Shown: positions 39,778 to 48,014 of the stretch, piece by piece | Layout: every line of letters begins with the position of its first letter | Numbering within the stretch: the first letter of the stretch is position 1 | Origin: Pseudorhodobacter sp. MZDSW-24AT | GTDB taxonomy: Bacteria > Pseudomonadota > Alphaproteobacteria > Rhodobacterales > Rhodobacteraceae | Length of the DNA stretch: 64,000 bases | Assembly: GCF_002794355.1 (NCBI RefSeq) | Contig: NZ_PGOI01000012.1 | Coordinates: forward strand, 124,001 to 188,000 | Direction of reading: 5' to 3' | Position numbers and translations under genes: made by a program | The notes under the pieces: generated by a model | Seen by the model: the letters and a program-made list of their open reading frames with translations, nothing else | What the model was told of the DNA's origin: nothing | Database searches by the model: none

Positions 39778-40455
39778 ATGCGCCGCACCGACCGCCTGTT
39801 CGACCTGATCCAGATCCTGCGTGACGGGCGGCTCCACCGCGCGGGCGAGATGGCCGACCGTCTGGGTGTTTCGGTTCGAACCATCTGGCGCGACATGAGC
39901 ACATTGATGGCCTCTGGCCTTCCGGTCGAAGGCGAGCGCGGGGTTGGCTACATCCTGCGCGCCCCGATCACCTTGCCGCCGATGATCCTGACCGGAGCAG
40001 AACTCGAGGCGCTGCGCGCCGGGGTGCGCCTCGTGGCCGAAGGGCCAGACCCGGCCTTGGCCCGAGCCGCGCGTGTGCTGGCAACGAAAATTGCAAGCGT
40101 GACGCCGGCCCCCCCCGAGGCCGAAAGCGATGACCTGTTTGTCTTCACCGGCAAGGAAACCAACCGCTCTGCTGGCCATGTGCCGCTTTTGCGGCGCGCG
40201 ATAAAAGCGCGCCAGCGGCTGACGCTCACCTATGTCGATCCCGAAGGCCGCGAAAGCCACCGCGACATCCGGCCCTTGGCCCTCGACCTCACGGGCCGCG
40301 TCTGGACGCTTGCCGCGTGGTGTGAGCAGCGCCATGGATTTCGCAGTTTCCGCGTAGACCGCATCATGGCCATCGCCGAGACAGAGGAAACTTTCACCGA
40401 CAGCCCTGGCCAAACCTTGGCCGATTACCGGGCGCATATGGCGGGCGAAAGCTGA
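39778..40455 (+). CDS. YafY-type transcriptional regulator with HTH and WYL domains
   Basis: 225-residue regulator: N-terminal winged helix-turn-helix of the HTH_11 type (RTDRLFDLIQILRDGRLHRA then LGVSVRTIWRDMSTL, residues ~3-50), and a C-terminal WYL-type sensor domain (RQRLTLTYVDPEGRESHRDI to RVWTLAAWCEQRHGFRSFRV). WYL proteins bind small ligands or nucleic acids; the ligand here is not predictable. It is transcribed divergently from the tat genes with a perfect palindrome directly in front of it. Not connected to photosynthesis by anything I can see. Confidence 0.88.
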   Translation: MRRTDRLFDLIQILRDGRLHRAGEMADRLGVSVRTIWRDMSTLMASGLPVEGERGVGYILRAPITLPPMILTGAELEALRAGVRLVAEGPDPALARAARVLATKIASVTPAPPEAESDDLFVFTGKETNRSAGHVPLLRRAIKARQRLTLTYVDPEGRESHRDIRPLALDLTGRVWTLAAWCEQRHGFRSFRVDRIMAIAETEETFTDSPGQTLADYRAHMAGES

Positions 40456-40458
40456 ACC

Positions 40459-41541
40459 TCAGCGCGCGGGAAAGACAAAGCAGCGGTCCCGGCGGATCAT
40501 CAGCCACAACACAGTGCCAACCTTCGGCAAAAACACCCCCGGCACGCTCGCGGTCAGGGTCGATCCGTCAAAGGCCATGCGGAACTCGACCAGACTTTCC
40601 CGCCCCAGATAGCGGGAGCGGATGACACTGCCCCGCGCGGGCGTGCCCTCTTGCGGGGTCGGGTTCGGCCCGCGACCACCGCGGTCAAAATCGATCTTCA
40701 AATGCTGAGGACGGATCACGATGTCCACCGCAGCGCCATCTTCCTGACCGGGCGTCAGAAAAGCGCCAAAGGGGGTCTCTGTCAGCGCCCCCCGCGACGT
40801 GCCGCGGATCACGTTGATATCGCTGAAGAACGCGGCTGCGGCCTTGTCGACCGGGGCATTATACACGTTATAGGGCGCGCCGCTTTGCACGATCCGCCCG
40901 CCCCGCATCAGCGCAATCTCGTCGGCCATCCGCATGGCCTCATCCGGCTCATGCGTGACCAGAACCACCGCAGCGCCCTCGTCCTTCAGAATATCCAGCG
41001 TCGTATCTCGAATCCCATCGCGCAGCCGATTGTCGAGCCCGGAAAACGGCTCATCCATCAACATCACACGCGGTCGCGGCGCCAAGGCCCGCGCCAAGGC
41101 CACCCGCTGTTGCTCACCGCCCGAAAGTTGATGCGGATGCTTGCTGCCAAATCCGCTCAGCGTGACGCGCTCCAACAACTCGTCCACACGCCGCAACCGG
41201 GCCGTGCGGTCCCCTTTCAGGCCAAAGGCGACGTTTTCCGCAACACTCAGATGCGGAAACAAGGCAAAATCCTGAAACATCAGGCCAACCGAGCGATGCT
41301 CTGGCGGCACATGCCGCCCCGGCGCCGCAACCTCGACGCCATCAATCAAAATGCGTCCCGCGCCCGGCTGATCCACTCCGGCGATCATGCGCAGCGTGGT
41401 TGATTTCCCGCAGCCCGACGGACCCAGCAAGCAGGTCACCTGCCCGGCTCCAACCTCAAGGCTGACGTCATCCACCACCTTGCGTCCTCCGAAGGACCGG
41501 CTCAGGCGATCTACGATCAGGCGGGACTGCGAAGGCTGCAT
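40459..41541 (-). CDS. ABC transporter ATP-binding protein (Fe3+/polyamine FbpC-PotA type)
   Basis: 360-residue ABC ATPase. Walker A is GPSGCGKST (~residues 39-47), signature LSGGEQQR, Walker B VMLMDEPFSGLD and the H-loop histidine in VLVTHEPDEAM. The C-terminal third is a TOBE-type regulatory domain (IVIRPQHLKIDFD to SRYLGRESLVEFRM), the layout of FbpC/PotA-like importers. No permease or binding-protein gene is adjacent, so the substrate cannot be called from context. ATG 41541 opens directly into the ATPase domain; the longer frame to 41775 overlaps the next gene and is rejected. Confidence 0.88.
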   Translation of the reverse strand: MQPSQSRLIVDRLSRSFGGRKVVDDVSLEVGAGQVTCLLGPSGCGKSTTLRMIAGVDQPGAGRILIDGVEVAAPGRHVPPEHRSVGLMFQDFALFPHLSVAENVAFGLKGDRTARLRRVDELLERVTLSGFGSKHPHQLSGGEQQRVALARALAPRPRVMLMDEPFSGLDNRLRDGIRDTTLDILKDEGAAVVLVTHEPDEAMRMADEIALMRGGRIVQSGAPYNVYNAPVDKAAAAFFSDINVIRGTSRGALTETPFGAFLTPGQEDGAAVDIVIRPQHLKIDFDRGGRGPNPTPQEGTPARGSVIRSRYLGRESLVEFRMAFDGSTLTASVPGVFLPKVGTVLWLMIRRDRCFVFPAR

Positions 41542-41659
41542 GGGTATCCTAGCTTTTTCGTCAACTTCCCCTAGCAGCCCCCCCGCCTCAGGGCAAGGGT
41601 ATGCGCCCGGTCTCACCTGTGACGAAACATCCCCAGCGCTGAGAAGGCGCCGCGCGGGT

Positions 41660-42439
41660 TCAGATCGTGGCGTTGGTGGCGCCGCCATCCAGCAGGATGT
41701 TCTGACCGACAATGAAGCCTGCATGCATTGAACACAGGAAGGCGCAAGCCGCCCCAAATTCGGCGGCCGTTCCATAACGGCGCGCCGGAATGGTCGCCTC
41801 GCGCCGCGCCCGCGCTTCTTGCGCTGTCAGCCCTTCCGCGGCCATCACTCCAGCATCAAGCGCCGTCGCGCGATCGGTATCGTGAATGCCCGGCAAGAGG
41901 TTGTTGATCGTCACGCCATGGGGCGCCACTTGGCGCGCCGTGCCCGCGACATAGCCGGTCAGCCCTGTGCGGGCCGCATTCGACAACCCCAGCTGTGCAA
42001 TCGGCGCTTTGACCGATTGGCTGGTGATATTGACAACCCTCCCCCAGCCCTTGTCGATCATTCCCGGCAGCAAAGCCGTCATCAATGCGATGGGCGTCAG
42101 CATATTGGCATCAAGCGCTTTGATGAAATCCGCCCGCTCCCAGTCGCTCCACAGGCCCGGAGGAGGACCGCCAGCGTTGGTCACCAGAATATCCACATGA
42201 CCTGCGGCCTCAAGCACCTGTGCGCGCCCGGCATCACCAGTGATGTCAGCCGCCACGGTCACGACCTGGACCCCATGCGCCGCCCGCAACATGGCAGCCG
42301 TGGCCTCCAACGCCTCAGCCCCACGGGCATTCAGCACCAGATCCACCCCTGCCGCAGCCAAAGCTTCGGCACAGCCCCGGCCCAACCCTTTCGAGCCTGC
42401 ACAGACCAGCGCCCGCTTGCCTTTGATCCCCAGATCCAT
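41660..42439 (-). CDS. Atypical SDR-family oxidoreductase (3-oxoacyl-ACP reductase-like)
   Basis: 259-residue short-chain dehydrogenase/reductase fold. The cofactor loop is AGSKGLGRGCAEAL (~14-27) instead of the classic TGxxxGxG, and NAGGPPPG is present. The catalytic serine region is ITSQSVKAPIAQLGLSNAAR, where the expected Tyr and Lys of Y-x3-K are replaced by Ser and Arg at the corresponding spacing. This matches an SDR subgroup described as lacking the catalytic tetrad (BKR_like_SDR_like). It may be a reductase with altered chemistry or a non-catalytic protein. Divergent from the Hint-domain gene. Confidence 0.85.
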   Translation of the reverse strand: MDLGIKGKRALVCAGSKGLGRGCAEALAAAGVDLVLNARGAEALEATAAMLRAAHGVQVVTVAADITGDAGRAQVLEAAGHVDILVTNAGGPPPGLWSDWERADFIKALDANMLTPIALMTALLPGMIDKGWGRVVNITSQSVKAPIAQLGLSNAARTGLTGYVAGTARQVAPHGVTINNLLPGIHDTDRATALDAGVMAAEGLTAQEARARREATIPARRYGTAAEFGAACAFLCSMHAGFIVGQNILLDGGATNATI

Positions 42440-42573
42440 CCTGTCCCCCAGACTGCCACCGTTCTACGTGGGTAACAGTCCCTGCCGCGTTGACGCAAGA
42501 GGGCCTTCGGGCTAATTCAACCTAAGGCGGCCGAGGGGGCGGGTGCCGCACAGCAGGACAGGCACGTATTCGA

Positions 42574-43605
42574 ATGACCCCGCCAGAACCACACGCCTCG
42601 GCCTTTCCCGGCCATGCCTGCCAAGTGTTCCGCGCTGACAGCATTTATGTCATCCACGGGGTCAACGGCGGCGATGGCTTGGGCGCGGCGGATGAGGTTT
42701 GTCTGGGCGACATCTATGCTCTGGAAGACGCGACCCAGCCCCTGCGGCTGATGCTGTCGCATGAAACACCGCTGAGGCCAGACACGCAGCGGGTGGCCGA
42801 TGGCAGCCAGATCGGTCACCCCGGCGAAGCGATCGATCTGGAGGCACGCTACACATTGATTGCCTCCGATGGCGACAAGATCGATCTTTTGCTGATGCGG
42901 CTGGAAAGTGGCGTCGGGCTGGTGCTGCCCTTGTCGCCCATGTCATCAAGTTCTGATTACACGCTTGTCGCCGTCGACGATGCGCCAGAGGCTGTGCGGC
43001 TTGCCGATCTGCTGTGCGTGTCCTTTGCCAGAGGCACCATGATCACCCTCGCGGATGGGCGCCAGCATCCAATCGAGTCGCTGTCCGTTGGTGACAAGGT
43101 GTTGACCCGCGATCACGGCCCGCAGCCGCTGCGCTGGCTTGGCAAGGCCACCCTGCGGGCACAAGGCGCCTTTGCCCCCGTGGTGATCACCGAGGGCACC
43201 TTGGGCAACGCGGGCGATCTGATCGTCAGCCCCCACCACCGGATCTTTCTCTATCAGCGGCAAAAGCGGGCCGGATTGCAAACTTCGGAACTTTTGGTGC
43301 AAGCAAAACATTTGGTCGACGGCGAACAGGTGTTTCAGCGCGAAGGGGGGTTTGTTGACTACTTCTCGCTGGTCTTCGACCGACACGAGATCATCTACGC
43401 GGAAGGTGTCCCTGCCGAAAGCCTGATGGTCAACGATGCCACCTTGTCGCGTCTGCCCTCCGAGATGGCGCAGGATGTAAAGGCGCAGTTTCCGGGCTTG
43501 GCGCATGTGCAGCATTTCGGCACCGAAGCGAGCCGCCAGTTCCTCGATGCATTGGGACGCACGGCGCTTTACGCGCCGTCCCGCCGAGGCCCGGACGACA
43601 GGTAG
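42574..43605 (+). CDS. Hint-domain (hedgehog/intein-type) protein
   Basis: 343-residue protein whose middle part is a Hint_2-type domain: the block starts CVSFARGTMITLADGRQHPI (~residues 149-168), then DKVLTRDHGPQPLRWLG, ITEGTLGNAGDLIVSPHHRI with the TxxH-like histidines, and FDRHEIIYAEGVPAESL. Such proteins are abundant in Rhodobacteraceae, often attached to calcium-binding or secreted modules; this one has an ~145-residue N-terminal region I do not recognise and no evident signal peptide. Whether it self-processes is unknown: the cysteine at the expected start of the Hint domain is present. Confidence 0.85.
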   Translation: MTPPEPHASAFPGHACQVFRADSIYVIHGVNGGDGLGAADEVCLGDIYALEDATQPLRLMLSHETPLRPDTQRVADGSQIGHPGEAIDLEARYTLIASDGDKIDLLLMRLESGVGLVLPLSPMSSSSDYTLVAVDDAPEAVRLADLLCVSFARGTMITLADGRQHPIESLSVGDKVLTRDHGPQPLRWLGKATLRAQGAFAPVVITEGTLGNAGDLIVSPHHRIFLYQRQKRAGLQTSELLVQAKHLVDGEQVFQREGGFVDYFSLVFDRHEIIYAEGVPAESLMVNDATLSRLPSEMAQDVKAQFPGLAHVQHFGTEASRQFLDALGRTALYAPSRRGPDDR

Positions 43606-43654
43606 GCGCAAGCTGTGATGGACGGGCGTTTCGCTTTGCGGTAAACGCGCCGTC

Positions 43655-45253
43655 ATGTTGACCAATCGCCCCTCCCTTCCGCCCGAAATCGCCCGCCGGC
43701 GCACCTTTGCCATCATCGCGCACCCTGATGCCGGCAAGACCACGCTGACCGAAAAATTCCTTCTGTTTGGCGGCGCCATCCAGATGGCAGGTCAGGTGCG
43801 CGCGAAAGGCGAAGCACGCCGCACGCGATCTGACTTCATCAAGATGGAGCAAGAGCGGGGGATCTCGGTCTCTGCCTCGGCGATGTCCTTTGACTTTCGC
43901 GACTATCGTTTCAATCTGGTCGACACCCCCGGTCACAGCGACTTTTCTGAAGACACCTACCGCACCCTGACTGCGGTGGACGCCGCTGTCATGGTGATCG
44001 ATGGCGCCAAGGGTGTGGAAAGCCAGACCCGCAAGCTGTTTGAGGTGTGCCGCCTGCGCGACCTGCCGATCCTGACCTTCTGCAACAAGATGGACCGTGA
44101 GGCGCGCGATACATTCGAGATCATCGATGAGATTCAGGAAAACCTTGCCATTGATGTCTCGCCCGCCAGCTGGCCAATCGGCTCTGGGCGCGATTTTCTT
44201 GGCTGCTACGATATCCTGAACGACCGGCTGGAACTGATGGACCGCGCTGATCGCAACCGGGTGGCCGAAACCATCCAGATCAACGGGTTGAACGATCCGA
44301 AGCTGGCTGAACACGTTCCGGCCGAAGCGCTGGCGAAACTCCGCGAAGAGCTGGAGATGGCCAAAGAGCTGTTACCGGCTTTCGACCGCGAGGCCCTGCT
44401 CAACGGCTCAATGACGCCCATCTGGTTCGGGTCCGCGATCAACTCTTTTGGCGTCAAGGAACTGATGGACGGGATCGGCACCTATGGTCCGGAACCGCAA
44501 CCGCAACCCACTGCGACCCGCAAGGTCGCGCCCGAGGAAACCGCGGTCAGCGGCGTGGTCTTCAAAGTGCAGGCCAATATGGACCCAAAGCACCGTGACC
44601 GCGTGGCCTTTGTCCGGCTTGCGTCAGGCCATTTCGAACGCGGCATGAAGCTGACACATGTGCGCAGCAAAAAGCAGATGGCGATTGCAAACCCGGTGAT
44701 GTTCCTTGCAGCCGATCGGGAACTGGCCGAAGAGGCTTGGGCAGGCGATATCATCGGCATTCCGAACCACGGCCAGTTGCGCATCGGCGATGCGCTGACC
44801 GAAGGCGAAGGCCTGCGTTTTACCGGCATCCCGTCTTTTGCGCCCGAACTTCTGCAAGGTGTGCGCGCCGGTGACCCGATGAAAGCCAAGCATCTTGAAA
44901 AGGCGCTGATGCAATTCGCCGAAGAAGGTGCCGCCAAGGTCTTCAAGCCGATGATCGGATCAGGCTTCATTGTTGGCGTCGTCGGGGCGTTGCAGTTTGA
45001 CGTCTTGGCCAGCCGGATCGAGGCAGAGTATTCGCTGCCCGTTCGCTTTGAAGGCAGTCAGTTTTCGTCGGCGCGTTGGGTGCAAGGGCCGAAAGCCGAG
45101 GTCGACAAGCTGATCGCGGTGAACAAGCAACATATCGCGACAGATCATGATGGCGATGTGGTGTTCCTCACCCGCCTGCAATGGGACATTGACCGCGTGG
45201 TGCGCGATTACCCCGAATTGCGGTTGACGGCGACCAAGGAAATGATGGTCTGA
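43655..45253 (+). CDS. prfC: Peptide chain release factor 3
   Basis: GTPase that recycles RF1/RF2 from the ribosome. The 532-residue protein has the EF-G-like G domain: G1 AHPDAGKTTLTEK (~residues 22-34), switch II VDTPGHSDFSEDTYRTL, G4 FCNKMD, and C-terminal domains including GSGFIVGVVGALQFDVLASR, which separates RF3 from EF-G. A standard stand-alone housekeeping gene. Confidence 0.97.
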   Translation: MLTNRPSLPPEIARRRTFAIIAHPDAGKTTLTEKFLLFGGAIQMAGQVRAKGEARRTRSDFIKMEQERGISVSASAMSFDFRDYRFNLVDTPGHSDFSEDTYRTLTAVDAAVMVIDGAKGVESQTRKLFEVCRLRDLPILTFCNKMDREARDTFEIIDEIQENLAIDVSPASWPIGSGRDFLGCYDILNDRLELMDRADRNRVAETIQINGLNDPKLAEHVPAEALAKLREELEMAKELLPAFDREALLNGSMTPIWFGSAINSFGVKELMDGIGTYGPEPQPQPTATRKVAPEETAVSGVVFKVQANMDPKHRDRVAFVRLASGHFERGMKLTHVRSKKQMAIANPVMFLAADRELAEEAWAGDIIGIPNHGQLRIGDALTEGEGLRFTGIPSFAPELLQGVRAGDPMKAKHLEKALMQFAEEGAAKVFKPMIGSGFIVGVVGALQFDVLASRIEAEYSLPVRFEGSQFSSARWVQGPKAEVDKLIAVNKQHIATDHDGDVVFLTRLQWDIDRVVRDYPELRLTATKEMMV

Positions 45254-46282
45254 CCACCGTTTTACCCCGCGCCGTGCGCCCCAAGCGGGGAGCCGGCGTG
45301 CTGCGCTATTTTTCGGACAACGCATCCGTGATCACGGTGAAAGACCAGAGCTGATGGGGGCCAAAGGTGGTGCGCCTTGGCGCATGGACCGCATTCCGGC
45401 CCTAGGCCACCCCGATCCGTCTCTGAACGTTGCAAAGATCAAAGGGGTGCCACGCGCCCCCAAGAGCGGCCTTCATCCACGCCGCACAGTCCCTCGGGCC
45501 TGCTGATACCGGCACAGCAAAACCGCCCAGATGGCCATTTACATACCGTGCGGGAAGGGTCAGGCAGCGGCACAGTGTAATGGCAGGAGTGGCAAGACCC
45601 CTGCTAACTCCTGCCCCCCCAAGCATCATCTGCCCTGCGCGTGTCTGAGGCGTCTGCGTCACGGAAGCGGATGTGAGGATGCACATCGTCACAGATCGCG
45701 TGCCCCCGCGGCCAGCCGGACTCTGTGGGCCCGAACAGATTCCCTGCAAGATGGCGAAGACGGTCAACCTCGCAAGCGCGCGAGGAGCAAAGACACAACG
45801 GCGGTTCGTCGGGCAGATCGCTGCACAGCCTCACCTTCCGCCAGATCAAGCTTTCCGTCATCCCGGATGATCCCCAAGCCCCGCAAGCGGGTCATACCAA
45901 AGGGTGCGATGCGGCGCCGACAGATGTCGCCAAAACGGTGAGGGAGAGCGCCTCGGACACGTCCGGGAAACGGCTGTGCTTTTCCTTCTGTGCCACATCA
46001 CCCTCCCGTTCGCACGGCGCGTTCACCAGCGTCGCAGGCACACATGAGAGGAAATATTCTAAGCTGTTTGCCGATCCCTCTCGAACAGGCAGGATTGTCC
46101 ACTGGAGCGCAACAATCGAAAAATAGCCTTGAAAATAAGGGAATCAGGAGTAACGTTTGTTCACACTGACGTTACCTATCGCAGAATTTCGCTGCCACAC
46201 CCAACCCTGCGTCAGTCTGATTTAAGCCGGTCGCGATTTCTGCGTCACTTGCCTGAACACGTAATTGTCAAGGGAGGATAGA
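45254..46282. other. Gene-poor 1.03 kb region between prfC and the VPLPA-CTERM gene
   Basis: No open frame here looks like a real protein: the available ones (up to ~136 codons) overlap on both strands, are arginine/proline-rich or cysteine-scattered, and lack ribosome binding sites and any motif. A 26-codon GTG frame at 45274-45354 (ending in ITVKDQS) is possible but unsupported. From ~46090 the base composition becomes more AT-rich, and an inverted repeat sits at 46150-46175. It may be decayed sequence plus a long upstream control region. Confidence 0.5.
46150..46175. promoter_or_regulatory. Inverted repeat upstream of the VPLPA-CTERM gene
   Basis: GTAACGT (46150-46156) and ACGTTAC (46169-46175) are perfect inverted arms around 12 bases, in an AT-richer stretch ~110 bp before the ATG. 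Candidate operator; the cognate regulator is unknown. Confidence 0.4.
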
Positions 46283-47299
46283 ATGAAGACTTATCTGATG
46301 GCACTTGCGCTGGCGATCGGGTTTTCCCCGCTCGCGGCATCCGGTGCCGTAATCACGAACGGCAATGTTTCTCTGGGTGTTGACACCCTCGGCCAATTGA
46401 ATGTGGGCGGAGGAACAGCTGACGTTGTCGGAACAACCGAGGTTGGTGTTCGCTGGATTGATGGCACGGGCAACCAATATGAGTCTACGTCGCATGGCTG
46501 TTTGTGCGAAGGGTGGGGTCTGGCCGTGAATGGCACCTCGGGCTATGCAAACAACGCCTCGGGGATCGGCGGCCTGACCGCGCTGTCTTTCACATCAACG
46601 GCGACGACAGCGACTTCGGTGGTTCAGATCACCGGAACGGATGTGCAGGTCACGCATGACTTTGCGCTCGCGGCAGAGACAGACGATCTTTACCGGGTGC
46701 GCGTGACCGTGGCCAACACCGGGGCAACGGCAGCGACCGGTCTTGTCTATCGCCGTGTGATGGACTGGGACACCTCGCCAACGCCATTCAGCGAATATGT
46801 CACCATCCAAGGCACGGGAACCACGAGCCTTTTGATCGGCTCTTCCAACGACGGTTTTGCCGATGCTGATCCGCTGTCGGGCGCGCTGGGCAACATTTCT
46901 CCCGGTTGCGGTGTCCTGGTCGATTTCAGCGCCTGCGGCACGGCAGATCATGGGGCTGGGTTTGATTTCGGATTGGCCGATATCGCTGCGGGAGAGTCTT
47001 ACAGCTTCGACATCTTCTATGGTGGCGCCGCGAACAAGACGGCCGCCTTGGCGGCTCTGGGCGCGGTCGGGGCAGAACTCTACTCCATGGGGTGGTCCGG
47101 GCTGGACCCAGACCAGAATGGCTTTGGCACTGGCCGGGAAATCACGCCGACTTTCCTTTTTGCCTTCAAGGGCGTCGGCGGCACGATCATTGTCCCCCCT
47201 CCGGGGCCAAATCCGGTTCCGCTGCCTGCCGCTGGCTGGCTGCTGCTGGCAGGGCTGGGTGCACTGGCCGCCAAACGGCGGCGTTGCAAACTGGCCTGA
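46283..47299 (+). CDS. Exported protein with a VPLPA-CTERM sorting signal
   Basis: 338-residue secreted protein. It has a Sec signal peptide (MKTYLMALALAIGFSPLAAS), a beta-rich, glycine/threonine/alanine-rich body without a catalytic motif, and a C-terminal tripartite sorting signal: PVPLPAAGWLLLAGLGALAA (VPLPA motif plus membrane helix), then KRRRCK. VPLPA-CTERM is the version of PEP-CTERM processed by a dedicated exosortase, common in Rhodobacteraceae; no exosortase is encoded here. Four cysteines in the body could pair after export. A GGGAGG ribosome binding site six bases before ATG 46283 sets the start. Confidence 0.88.
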   Translation: MKTYLMALALAIGFSPLAASGAVITNGNVSLGVDTLGQLNVGGGTADVVGTTEVGVRWIDGTGNQYESTSHGCLCEGWGLAVNGTSGYANNASGIGGLTALSFTSTATTATSVVQITGTDVQVTHDFALAAETDDLYRVRVTVANTGATAATGLVYRRVMDWDTSPTPFSEYVTIQGTGTTSLLIGSSNDGFADADPLSGALGNISPGCGVLVDFSACGTADHGAGFDFGLADIAAGESYSFDIFYGGAANKTAALAALGAVGAELYSMGWSGLDPDQNGFGTGREITPTFLFAFKGVGGTIIVPPPGPNPVPLPAAGWLLLAGLGALAAKRRRCKLA

Positions 47300-47315
47300 G
47301 CTGCTCTTAAACTTC

Positions 47316-47341
47316 GAGACGGGCGCGGAGTCGCCCGTCTC
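47316..47341 (+). terminator. Hairpin after the VPLPA-CTERM gene
   Basis: GAGACGGGCG and CGCCCGTCTC pair perfectly over 10 bp around a six-base loop, 17 bases after the stop. There is no T-run, so termination may be partial and allow read-through into the next gene. Confidence 0.55.
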
Positions 47342-47379
47342 AACCGGTCCTGTCAAAGCCCCCCAAAAGGTGACCCGTT

Positions 47380-47856
47380 ATGCTGAAACGCCTGTTGCTT
47401 GTCATACCGCTTGCTCTTTTTGCCACCGCTGCTCTTTCTCAGGACAACACAGGCTGGGTAACACAATGCCAGCCAGATCTCTGCACCCTGTCGCGCGGGC
47501 TGGCCGAGGAAGGGACGGGCAAGCAGATGGCAACCTTGCTTGTCGCCGTTCCCAAAGCGTCGGAAGATCTCCGCTTTGGTCTGGCTCTGCCCTTGGGCCT
47601 CGCTCTGGCTCCGGGCGCACGGGTGGTCTATGCTGACAAGTCGGTCGACATCCCGTTTGAGGTTTGTTTCCCCGATGGCTGCCGCGCCATGATGCCGTTT
47701 GCCGATGCCGATTTTGCCGCTCTTGCAGCAAATGCCGCGATTGATGTGCAGTTCTTTCCGTACAGCGCATCGGCACCCGTCGCGCTGACCGCACCGGTTG
47801 ACGGATTGGCAGAGGCTGTAGCCGCGGCCAAGGAAACCTTGGCATCCCAGCCCTGA
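47380..47856 (+). CDS. Invasion-associated locus B (IalB)-like exported protein
   Basis: 158-residue protein with a Sec signal peptide (MLKRLLLVIPLALFATAALS, cleavage ~20/21) and an IalB-like domain: W-x(n)-C-x4-C near the start (GWVTQCQPDLCTLSR), the LALPLGLALAPGARVVYAD block and the second cysteine pair in FEVCFPDGCRAMMP. IalB proteins are periplasmic with an unknown molecular role in free-living relatives. The gene lies 80 bp after the VPLPA-CTERM gene behind a T-less hairpin, so partial co-transcription is possible. Confidence 0.85.
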   Translation: MLKRLLLVIPLALFATAALSQDNTGWVTQCQPDLCTLSRGLAEEGTGKQMATLLVAVPKASEDLRFGLALPLGLALAPGARVVYADKSVDIPFEVCFPDGCRAMMPFADADFAALAANAAIDVQFFPYSASAPVALTAPVDGLAEAVAAAKETLASQP

Positions 47857-47888
47857 TGCGCCCCTCACCTCGGCCGGATGGGCTTTGC

Positions 47889-47917
47889 TTGACCGCACAG
47901 CGTATTCAAGCTAAGGA
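47889..47917 (+). promoter_or_regulatory. Candidate sigma-70 promoter of the DEAD-box helicase gene
   Basis: TTGACC (47889-47894), a 17 bp spacer, and TAAGGA (47912-47917). A ~95-base leader follows with two small dyads: ATCCAT...ATGGAT (47925-47941) and TGCGGG...CCCGCA (47984-48000), the second just ahead of the start codon. Confidence 0.4.
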
Positions 47918-48014
47918 ACTCTTGATCCATGTACGATGGATAACGCCGGGGCGCCCGGAACAGTCGCGTCCCTCTTCATGATTTGCGGGCCGATCCCGCA
48001 TCCAAAGGACGCTG

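Noticed and set aside
40459-41775. Longer start for the ABC ATPase (438 codons)
   Set aside because: It would overlap the convergent-side neighbour (same-strand SDR gene) by over 100 bases, and the extra N-terminus looks like random sequence.
45402-45861. Minus-strand frames of 121 and 85 codons in the gene-poor region
   Set aside because: Overlapping each other and plus-strand frames, rich in scattered Cys/Arg, no ribosome binding site, no recognisable motif.
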